Assembly (NCBI GenBank): GCA_020056865.1
Contig: JAGVGX010000110.1
Coordinates: forward strand, 1-6,857
Source: Desulfobacterales bacterium
GTDB lineage: Bacteria > Desulfobacterota > Desulfobacteria > Desulfobacterales > BuS5
Reading direction: 5' to 3'
Length of the DNA: 6,857 nucleotides
Shown here: one piece after another, positions 1 to 5,259 of the stretch
Numbering within the stretch: position 1 is the stretch's first letter
How the letters are laid out: the number at the start of each line of letters is the position of its first letter
Position numbers and translations under genes: made by a program
Notes under the pieces: model-generated
Seen by the model: only the letters and a program-made list of their open reading frames with translations
The model's database searches: none
Told to the model about the DNA's origin: nothing

Positions 1-43
1 AATCACATGGGGTGGAATACACCTTTTCAAACCGAAGAATCAT

Positions 44-52
44 AGTATAGCA
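44..52 (-). promoter_or_regulatory. possible extended -10 promoter element reading out of the window
   Basis: On the minus strand, just after the stop of the SHOCT-domain gene, the sequence reads TGC-TATACT, an extended -10 (TGn) followed by a five-of-six match to TATAAT. The hexamer 17 nt upstream (AAGATT, 67-72) is a poor -35. If real, it would drive a gene to the left of position 1. The rest of 1-58 shows no ORF and no hairpin with a T-run, so no terminator for the operon is visible here. Confidence 0.25.
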
Positions 53-58
53 CAATTC

Positions 59-667
59 CTAGCTTAAATCTTTTTTCTTTTCCTCAAACTCTTTTTTGTT
101 GATTTCCCCGCCGGCGTAACGCTGTTTCAGAATATCCAGCGGAGTTCTACCCTGTTTATTGTCTCCGGATCTGGTTAGATTCCGGATTAAAGCCGCCACT
201 CCAAGAATAAGCAAAGCCCAAAACAGAAGCATAAATAACCAGCCTAATCCAAAACCGCCCCAGCCACCCATCATATTGCCCCATCCTCCATATCCCATCA
301 TATAATTTCCACCTCCCTTCGTCACAACATTAGAGTCGCAACCGCTCAGTCTTTTCCCCATTGCGGCGTGCATTTGCTCTTCACCCTCTTTCCCCATCAT
401 TTGTTCCATCATTTCGTTCATGGATTCATGAGAATTACCGGCCGCTTGCCCCATAAAGTATTCGCCAAGCGATTCAAGGTTGTCGCCAGTGAGGTTTTTA
501 CACTCGAGTTGTTTTGCTTGCAATTTTTCCCAAATAACTTTGCCCTCTGCCTCCTCAAAAGCAGTATGGTTATCGGTTGTGGATGTTGTTTGTGCTTGCG
601 TTGGTATTCCTCTTAGCCAGAAAAACAAAAGAAGGAAAGTCGCAACCAAAATAACAAATCTTTTCAT
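59..667 (-). CDS. exported Met/Gly-rich membrane protein with C-terminal SHOCT domain
   Basis: A 202-residue protein. Residues 1-25 form a signal peptide (MKR, then a long hydrophobic stretch) with a plausible cleavage after TQA (23-25). An acidic, helical extracytoplasmic part follows, with C56 and C110 and a Met-rich stretch (about 72-103, including MNEMMEQMMG). Then come a Gly/Met/Trp-rich linker (118-141), one membrane helix (about 142-162) and a cytoplasmic tail whose last 28 residues (TPLDILKQRYAGGEINKKEF) match the SHOCT short C-terminal domain. SHOCT marks oligomerisation or membrane association and names no reaction. The start is the first Met, 5 nt after the trmO-like stop, so the gene is probably translated with it. 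It is the last gene of the mer-like cluster. Met and the two Cys could bind a soft metal ion in the envelope, but that is inference. No SD sequence precedes the ATG. Confidence 0.8.
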   Translation of the reverse strand: MKRFVILVATFLLLFFWLRGIPTQAQTTSTTDNHTAFEEAEGKVIWEKLQAKQLECKNLTGDNLESLGEYFMGQAAGNSHESMNEMMEQMMGKEGEEQMHAAMGKRLSGCDSNVVTKGGGNYMMGYGGWGNMMGGWGGFGLGWLFMLLFWALLILGVAALIRNLTRSGDNKQGRTPLDILKQRYAGGEINKKEFEEKKKDLS

Positions 668-672
668 ATCGA

Positions 673-1155
673 TTAAAAAACAAGTTTACTAATCCAATCT
701 GGAACTTTCGCATTCTCAACCTCGTCATATTGTGGAGTATAAGGTTTAATGTCTAATATAGGCGTGCCATTGATAATATCCAAGCCCAAAACTTTCAAAA
801 CATTTCCTTTTCGGGAAACTAACTTGACGGTTGACATGGCAATTCTATTTGGCCTTTGGGGACAGCGGCAGGCAAAAATTCCGACATATGGGATATCTTC
901 TCTGCCCTGGGGATGATGTTTCAGGTGGCACTCTTTTTCCCGATCCATCCAGTAAACAATAATTACATGCGAGTATTCTTCAATCCCGTCCAGGCCGTGG
1001 GCGTATTTTTTATCAACTACAATTTCTGTAATAACATCTTTCCATCCGGGCAGAGTTGGTTTAGCAACGTTATTTTTAGCTTTTCCCAGCGGTTTAACTT
1101 TAATAGTGCTGTCTTTGTCTTGACTGTCGAGAAATTCGCAAAAGATTGTTTTCAT
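673..1155 (-). CDS. short TrmO/TsaA-like (UPF0066) methyltransferase-fold protein
   Basis: A 160-residue protein of the TsaA-like beta-barrel family. Bacterial TrmO uses S-adenosylmethionine to N6-methylate t6A37 in tRNA. Visible family marks are IKVKPLGKAKN near the N terminus (18-28), the DGIEEYSHVIIVYWMD strand (56-71), RPNRIAMS (101-108), and GLDIINGTPILDIKPY (124-139) with the conserved D, GTP, D and KPY positions. It lacks the extra C-terminal domain of the roughly 235-residue E. coli-type TrmO, so it resembles the short archaeal-style members, whose substrates are less certain. C6, C76, C96 and C98 are present; C96-R-C98 sits next to the RPN motif. It begins 48 nt after merA, preceded by an AGAGAG purine tract about 7 nt before the ATG, the most SD-like site in the cluster, and ends 5 nt before the SHOCT-domain gene. 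A role in metal resistance is not established; it may simply be a co-transcribed housekeeping gene. Confidence 0.85.
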   Translation of the reverse strand: MKTIFCEFLDSQDKDSTIKVKPLGKAKNNVAKPTLPGWKDVITEIVVDKKYAHGLDGIEEYSHVIIVYWMDREKECHLKHHPQGREDIPYVGIFACRCPQRPNRIAMSTVKLVSRKGNVLKVLGLDIINGTPILDIKPYTPQYDEVENAKVPDWISKLVF

Positions 1156-1177
1156 ATTGTAACTCTCTAGTGACCTT

Positions 1178-1186
1178 ATTCTATCA
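1178..1186 (-). promoter_or_regulatory. possible secondary promoter (extended -10) for the trmO-like gene
   Basis: In the 48-nt gap after merA the minus strand reads TGA-TAGAAT, an extended -10 with five of six matches to TATAAT. The expected -35 position (1201-1206) reads TAGAAT, a weak match. Transcription would start near 1171, giving a leader of about 16 nt that includes the AGAGAG tract. This would allow the last two genes to be expressed apart from merA. No terminator hairpin is visible in the gap. Confidence 0.3.
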
Positions 1187-1203
1187 GAAATGAGCCTAAA
1201 ATT

Positions 1204-2604
1204 CTAGACACAACAGCTAAGTTTATTTATATCTGTGGTAAATGATAAAGCGGCAATTTTTATCGCCTCGGAAAGGGTGGGGAACATCGGGAGAGAATTG
1301 ACCACATCGTCAATTGTGTTTTTGTTCTTGATGAGCATCATCGCCTCGGCGATCAGCTCGCCGGCATTTGGCGCCAGAATATGGACGCCAAGAATCTGTT
1401 TTGTTTGCGGATGAATAGCCATTTTTATCATTCCCTCGGTACGGCGGATGATGATTGCTTTTGGCACAGCTTCAAACGAAACTGTGCGGCAGGCACAAAC
1501 GCCCATTTGTTTCATCTGTTCGTCCTCGGTAAAACCGACACCGGCAAGCTGGGGGTCGGTAAAAATGGTATAGGGCACGGCATTGTAATCAATCGAAAGC
1601 GTCGCGTCCCTGAGAGCATTTTCAGCGGCAAGAGTTCCTTCGCGTCCGGCGGTGGTCTCAAGACGAAATGGAGCGTTGGTAATGTCACCAACCGCAAAGA
1701 TATACGGTTGAGATGTTTGGAAATGTTCATTCACTTTGACCGCTTGTTTCTCGTCAACTTCGACACCAGCTTTATTGAGACTTAAGTCTTGAGTATTAGG
1801 TGTTTTACCAACTGCGACTAAAATTTCATCCGCTGATGCTTGTTCTTCTTGCCTGTTAACCGAGTACGTTACAATTTTTTTATCATTTTCTTTTTTGGCG
1901 CTCTTTACCTGAACATTTGTTTTAATGGCAATTCCTTCTCCGGTAAGAATTTTTGCTAAACGAGTTATCAATTCTCCCTCGCCTCTAAAAATAGATGATC
2001 CCCTGTGAAGAATTGTTACCTTCGTGCCAAAGCGGGCATACATTTGAGCAAACTCAAGTCCAACCGGCCCGGCTCCAATGACAATGAGTTCTTTTGGCTG
2101 CTGCTTAAGTTTCAAGGCTTCAATATGAGTTACATATCCAACGTCTCTGATATTTTCGATTGGTGGAACTGTCGCGGTTGATCCGGCGGCGATAATAAAC
2201 TTCTTGGCTTGATACTTTTGAGCATCAATATCAATCTCATTAGGAGAAACAAAAGTGGCCTTACCTTCTATATGGGTGACATTTTCTAGTTGGCTTAATA
2301 CTTTCTCGTATTTTTCATTTCGCAGTTTTTCTACTAAATCAAGCTCGTGCTGAACAACAGTTGCAAAATCAAAGTTCTTGACCTCGATATCAATCCCGGG
2401 AATACCGTGATTTTTTGCCTGATGCATGATTTCGCCCGCCCAAAGTAAAGTCTTTGAGGGAACACAGCCAACGTTTACACAAGTTCCACCTAGAGGTAAA
2501 CCCTTATTAACCATTAAGGTTTTAGCTCCAAGCTCATTTGCTTTAATCGCCGCAGCAAATGCTCCGGCACCGCCACCAATAATGATTAAATCGTACTCAT
2601 TCAT
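1204..2604 (-). CDS. merA: mercuric reductase, MerA type, without N-terminal HMA domain
   Basis: A 466-residue flavoprotein disulfide reductase that would reduce Hg(II) to volatile Hg(0) with NADPH in the cytoplasm. Residues 6-15 (LIIIGGGAGA) bind FAD. GGTCVNVGCVPSK (39-51) holds the redox pair C42/C47. VIGAGPVG (175-182) is the NAD(P)H-binding loop, and IFAVGDIT (302-309) is the second FAD motif. Two points separate it from dihydrolipoamide dehydrogenase: the C-terminal KLSCCV with vicinal C464/C465, the MerA hallmark that hands Hg(II) to the active site, and loss of the catalytic His of the HPTLSE motif, here FPTLSE (441-446). The N-terminal MerP-like HMA domain of many MerAs is absent; the protein starts directly at the FAD domain, so this is a core-only MerA. 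The canonical FPYLT tyrosine (Tyr605 of Bacillus MerA) is Thr443. The extra pair C370-A-C372 is also notable. It starts 13 nt after the upstream gene with only a weak AAGAAAA tract before the ATG. Confidence 0.93.
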   Translation of the reverse strand: MNEYDLIIIGGGAGAFAAAIKANELGAKTLMVNKGLPLGGTCVNVGCVPSKTLLWAGEIMHQAKNHGIPGIDIEVKNFDFATVVQHELDLVEKLRNEKYEKVLSQLENVTHIEGKATFVSPNEIDIDAQKYQAKKFIIAAGSTATVPPIENIRDVGYVTHIEALKLKQQPKELIVIGAGPVGLEFAQMYARFGTKVTILHRGSSIFRGEGELITRLAKILTGEGIAIKTNVQVKSAKKENDKKIVTYSVNRQEEQASADEILVAVGKTPNTQDLSLNKAGVEVDEKQAVKVNEHFQTSQPYIFAVGDITNAPFRLETTAGREGTLAAENALRDATLSIDYNAVPYTIFTDPQLAGVGFTEDEQMKQMGVCACRTVSFEAVPKAIIIRRTEGMIKMAIHPQTKQILGVHILAPNAGELIAEAMMLIKNKNTIDDVVNSLPMFPTLSEAIKIAALSFTTDINKLSCCV

Positions 2605-2617
2605 ATTTTCTTACATT

Positions 2618-4090
2618 TTATACCCCGCATCCCGCTCCGCCTTTTGTTTGTGGGATAAGGTTAGGAATCTTGGCAATCTCTGTCTGTACATTCTTACCCC
2701 AGCCGCTACCGGTTGAGTAATCAGCTCCCAGCGCCAATTTTGGGTCAACTCTATCCCACTCTATGTTTTTAACTACCTTAAAGTAAAGCGCCGTTTGAAT
2801 ATAATTTTGGGGGAACCAAAAAGAATTAAAAGCCAGAGCTTCTTTATAAAGCTCATCTTCTGTCAAGCTTTGGGAAGCGCCAAGTTGCAGAAGTCCTAAT
2901 AACGCTGATCCATGGTTACAATCTTGGAAAAAGGTAGAATTATTGCAACAGGGACGATAGGTGTTTTTGGCAATTTGAGTGACTAAAGCTTCCTGCTCTG
3001 GTGTCAATTCAACTACTCTGAATTTATTGAAATACGCGCCGCCATTTTCTTCCTTTCCTATATTCCAGCCTCCAGTTGAAGCAAAGTTAAAAAGAGATTT
3101 GCCGTTAACAGGGCTATCTTTATTGGTTGACATATAGTTTGATAGTCCTAATGCCCAGAGAAAATTAACGTAAATGTTGGCGTTTTCTCTGGTGAGAAGA
3201 ATAGGCCTATATGAAGATTGATTTAATATATCTTTTAACTCCTCCGGTAATCCTCCGCGTTCTTTATAAATTGCTCCAAATTTACTCTGGTCAATAACAC
3301 CATTTTGTACCAATTTTACGACGCTATCCCTTAAGAAAATTTTGCTTTGAAAGCCTTGTATTGGTAAAACCTTAGCTACCACCTCATCATATACTTTGTT
3401 GCCTGTTGAGGAAGTGTTAGAGGTATTTAGTTTATTGTCGTTTGGGTTGAGAAGTGCTGTTTTATTAAAGAAGCTGAAAATTATCGGGTCAGTTTTAAGC
3501 ATATTCCAACCAATAAGTACCAAAACAATAACTAGTGCCAAAGAAGCTATAAGATAAGGTTTATCTTTTGCTCGGAATGAGGTAGGACAAGGAGTTGGGC
3601 AAGTTTCATCACCACAACTTAAAGATTTTAACTCTCTTGTTGTTAACCACACAGGAAGCGCCATCAAGCCAAAAGAGAGCGCTTTAAGTTCCAGTCCTTG
3701 AAGCGGAAAAACTGCCAGTCCTCCGGCAATGCCAATTGCGGATAAAAGGACAGAGCCGCAGACTGGACAAGCAGAGGCCGCCACTCCTACCAATGCCCCT
3801 AAACCACTTCCGCCTTGAACCTTGAGCCTAGGCGGTCCGAACTTCCTCCAACGATACACAAAAAGCACAGCGTTAACACTAAACAAGAAAATAGTCCCAA
3901 AAGTAAGAAGCGCGTAGACCCAAAGATAAACAGGTTCGCCTTTGGTATTGTTGATAAGGCTGTAAATACTTGAATTAAGGCTTAAACTCCAGTAAAAGAT
4001 AAGGAATAGAAACAGGGAAGCTGTCAGCCCGATTGAACCGTAAAATAAAAAGGTCAGTAATTTTTTCTTAAATCTGTTAATTCTTCTCAT
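2618..4090 (-). CDS. polytopic membrane protein with CPVCG motif and Cys-rich C-terminal domain; putative Hg-handling protein
   Basis: A 490-residue protein I cannot assign to a named family. The N-terminal third holds about five hydrophobic segments (around 11-36, 54-79, 97-122, 124-150, 177-198). The third starts at SACPVCGSVLLSAIGIAGG, so the C108-P-V-C111 pair lies at the membrane face, reminiscent in layout of the Cys pair in the first helix of MerT. A loop at 158-169 (SCGDETCPTPCP) adds three cysteines (C159, C164, C168). After a Ser/Thr/Asn-rich linker (about 215-232) comes a soluble domain of about 250 residues with GVIDQSKFGAIYKERGG (264-280), LWALGLSNYM (311-320), then PCC (380-382), CNHG with C391, and a C-terminal GAGCGV (C488). 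The PCC region resembles the C-terminal part of the gene just upstream. It starts 2 nt after that gene stops, with no SD, and ends 13 nt before merA. Context and cysteines suggest metal capture or transport; the actual function is unknown. Confidence 0.82.
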   Translation of the reverse strand: MRRINRFKKKLLTFLFYGSIGLTASLFLFLIFYWSLSLNSSIYSLINNTKGEPVYLWVYALLTFGTIFLFSVNAVLFVYRWRKFGPPRLKVQGGSGLGALVGVAASACPVCGSVLLSAIGIAGGLAVFPLQGLELKALSFGLMALPVWLTTRELKSLSCGDETCPTPCPTSFRAKDKPYLIASLALVIVLVLIGWNMLKTDPIIFSFFNKTALLNPNDNKLNTSNTSSTGNKVYDEVVAKVLPIQGFQSKIFLRDSVVKLVQNGVIDQSKFGAIYKERGGLPEELKDILNQSSYRPILLTRENANIYVNFLWALGLSNYMSTNKDSPVNGKSLFNFASTGGWNIGKEENGGAYFNKFRVVELTPEQEALVTQIAKNTYRPCCNNSTFFQDCNHGSALLGLLQLGASQSLTEDELYKEALAFNSFWFPQNYIQTALYFKVVKNIEWDRVDPKLALGADYSTGSGWGKNVQTEIAKIPNLIPQTKGGAGCGV

Positions 4091-4092
4091 AT

Positions 4093-4704
4093 TTACGTCG
4101 CGTGATGATGTTCGCTATCTCCGCCGCATCCATCAGATAAATTCCACACTTCAGTAACCTGTTGTCCAGTAAATTTGTAATTCTTAATCAGATATTTACC
4201 TAAGCCTCCGTAAACATTCCATCTCCAGCACTTACAGCAACAAGGGCCTTTCTCATCAGAATTTTGCATGGCGTAATCATAAGTTTTCTGTTCATCTGCA
4301 GTTAACTGAATACTGTCATAATCTGCCATTAACTTTTTAGCCAGCTTTGCCTCAATGTCATAGGGGTCAGGCGGAATTTCGGCGACATTTTGATATTTCT
4401 TCAATCCTTCAACCTGTTCACTGTAGCGGTGCATACTCATGGGGCTGCAGCAAGAACCTTGCAAACGAGCATTGTCTGGCATTGAAGAGATAGAGTCTCG
4501 AAACGCTCCCGAACAGGAAGAATTACCATTTTTGGAAAGGTAATCAAATTTTGCAGCCAATGCCTCATTAACCAATCCCTTTGTTTCCGGTTGAGATGAC
4601 TGCTTAGGAGAAAAATTAAACAGCGGCTTAGATGAGAAAAAATAAAAATAACCTGCAATAGAGGCTGAAATAATTAGTGCTAATACAAGTATCTTTTTAT
4701 TCAT
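4093..4704 (-). CDS. membrane-anchored Cys-rich exported protein; putative Hg-binding protein
   Basis: A 203-residue protein of no named family that I recognise. Residues 1-23 are a positively charged start plus one hydrophobic segment with no lipobox Cys, so it is an uncleaved anchor or signal peptide; the rest should be extracytoplasmic. Cysteines sit at 64 (NSSCSGAF), 85-86 (GSCCSPMSMHRY), 155-157 and 159 (GPCCCKCWRW), and 193 (DGCGG). The end carries a His cluster (HHH, 199-201). The DEQKTYDYAMQNSDEKGPCC stretch (137-156) is similar in spacing to the C-terminal domain of the next gene. Its start overlaps the ArsR-family stop by 8 nt, implying translational coupling and shared regulation. 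Position between the repressor and the membrane protein is where MerP or MerT would stand in a classic mer operon, but there is no HMA fold or GMTCxxC motif. Thiophilic metal binding is a strong inference from Cys/His content and context, not shown. Confidence 0.82.
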   Translation of the reverse strand: MNKKILVLALIISASIAGYFYFFSSKPLFNFSPKQSSQPETKGLVNEALAAKFDYLSKNGNSSCSGAFRDSISSMPDNARLQGSCCSPMSMHRYSEQVEGLKKYQNVAEIPPDPYDIEAKLAKKLMADYDSIQLTADEQKTYDYAMQNSDEKGPCCCKCWRWNVYGGLGKYLIKNYKFTGQQVTEVWNLSDGCGGDSEHHHAT

Positions 4705-5020
4705 TGTTTTCTAATAATTGACTTTTAATGACCGAAGCAAATTTATTTTTACCTAAAGAATATAAAACTTGCTTTGCTTGTCTTCGGTGGTCAACTACCT
4801 GTATTTCTTTCAGTTTTTTAAGGCTATGAGATACTGTAGAAATCGGCAAACCAATAATTTCAGCTATTTCAGAAACTGCTAACTCTGGATGGTGACAAAG
4901 CAGGTAACAAATCCTCATTCTAGTGAGGTCGCCTGTGGTCCCAAATTTTTCAGCACACGCCTCAATTTTTTCATTATCTTGGAGTTCTTCTTGTAGCCCC
5001 TTTTTCTTACTCACTTGCAT
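4697..5020 (-). CDS. ArsR/SmtB-family winged-helix metal-responsive repressor
   Basis: A 107-residue DNA-binding protein of typical ArsR/SmtB length. The winged helix runs from about 25 to 95: LTRMRICYLL (helix), ELAVSEIAEIIGLPISTVSHSLKKLKEIQVV (helix-turn-helix, 46-76), then a wing with RRQAKQVLYSLG (79-90). The standard ArsR metal site ELCVC is not present; the equivalent is ELAVS. Cysteines are instead C22 in the first helix and C38/C42 (RICYLLCHH, followed by H43-H44), a possible soft-metal site in a non-standard place. It is the first gene of the cluster, starts within a few nucleotides of a strong predicted promoter and overlaps the next gene by 8 nt. Expected behaviour is binding the 14-bp palindrome over the -35 and release on Hg(II) or a similar ion. 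The identity of the inducer is inferred from merA downstream. Classic mer operons use MerR instead. Confidence 0.9.
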   Translation of the reverse strand: MQVSKKKGLQEELQDNEKIEACAEKFGTTGDLTRMRICYLLCHHPELAVSEIAEIIGLPISTVSHSLKKLKEIQVVDHRRQAKQVLYSLGKNKFASVIKSQLLENNE

Positions 5021-5030
5021 ATCTATACAA

Positions 5031-5059
5031 ATGATAATGGTCTAATTAACTCTTGTCAA
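5031..5059 (-). promoter_or_regulatory. sigma-70-type promoter of the ArsR-mer operon
   Basis: On the minus strand there is a perfect -35 TTGACA (5059-5054), a 17-nt spacer and a -10 TATCAT (5036-5031, five of six). Transcription would begin near 5024, leaving only about 3 to 6 nt before the ATG at 5020, so the message for the repressor is almost leaderless. There is correspondingly no room for a Shine-Dalgarno site. Confidence 0.75.
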
Positions 5060-5066
5060 TTGACAA
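5053..5066. promoter_or_regulatory. perfect 14-bp palindrome over the -35, candidate ArsR-family operator
   Basis: TTGTCAATTGACAA is a perfect inverted repeat with no spacer that contains the whole minus-strand -35 hexamer. ArsR/SmtB repressors bind inverted repeats overlapping or next to their own promoters, so this is the best operator candidate. The flanking bases (C and T) do not extend the symmetry. Confidence 0.6.
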
Positions 5067-5115
5067 TCGAGGTCCGGAAAATCGCATCTTGTAGCATTTC
5101 TTATTGCTTTTCATT

Positions 5116-5139
5116 TTAACATTCTGCTTAACATTCTGC
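5116..5139. repeat. tandem 12-bp direct repeat
   Basis: Two exact head-to-tail copies of TTAACATTCTGC occupy 5116-5127 and 5128-5139 in the middle of the divergent intergenic region. The 12-bp period is close to one helical turn. It may be a regulatory protein site serving either flanking gene or a chance duplication; no partner copy was noticed elsewhere in the window. Confidence 0.75.
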
Positions 5140-5200
5140 ATGACAAACTCAAGCTGGATCATAAAAATTCGCTTAAAGTTGACTTTTCCCAACCTGTTTG

Positions 5201-5255
5201 TTAGTCTATACTGGACTGATAATTAGACTAATCGCCGAACTAATTTTAGACTGAT
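5201..5255 (+). promoter_or_regulatory. phased heptamer repeats and inverted copy over the fic promoter and leader
   Basis: Four related heptamers, GACTGAT (5214-5220), GACTAAT (5226-5232), AACTAAT (5238-5244) and GACTGAT (5249-5255), lie at steps of 12, 12 and 11 nt. An inverted copy TTAGTCTA (5201-5208) pairs with TAGACTAA (5224-5231) as an 8-bp inverted repeat with a 15-nt spacer. The array runs from the -10 to just before the ATG, so a protein bound along one DNA face would block transcription. The C-terminal winged-helix-like region of the Fic protein is one candidate binder; this is inference. Confidence 0.55.
5207..5212 (+). promoter_or_regulatory. candidate -10 element for the fic gene
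   Basis: TATACT matches the -10 consensus at five of six positions and would start transcription near 5219, giving a leader of about 40 nt. The good -35-like TTGACT at 5179-5184 is 22 nt away, too far for a normal spacer; at 17 nt the sequence is TTTTCC. Either the promoter needs an activator or a different -10 is used. The ATG at 5260 has no Shine-Dalgarno sequence. Confidence 0.4.
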
Positions 5256-5259
5256 TCCT

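Noticed and set aside
673..710. Possible terminator at the end of the trmO-like gene, with a T-run TTTTTT
   Set aside because: The only stem is AAGTT/AACTT with a loop of about 15 nt, too weak, and the next gene begins 5 nt later.
1381..1785. Long plus-strand open frame opposite merA
   Set aside because: It is the antisense shadow of a well-supported MerA coding region and encodes no recognisable protein.
1204..2604. Dihydrolipoamide dehydrogenase as an alternative for the flavoprotein
   Set aside because: The catalytic His of the HPTLSE motif is Phe here, and the C terminus carries the MerA vicinal cysteine pair.
3551..3567. 7-bp hairpin AAGATAA-GGT-TTATCTT
   Set aside because: It lies inside the coding part of the 490-residue protein, is AT-rich and is not followed by a T-run; probably chance.
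5060..5088. Plus-strand promoter using the TTGACA on the other arm of the palindrome
   Set aside because: No acceptable -10 occurs at 16 to 18 nt spacing (the region reads TCGCATC), so the hexamer is simply the mirror of the minus-strand -35.
5140..5226. 28-codon plus-strand ORF in the intergenic region beginning MTN like the Fic protein
   Set aside because: It has no SD, no recognisable features and overlaps the fic promoter elements; the shared first three residues are probably chance.
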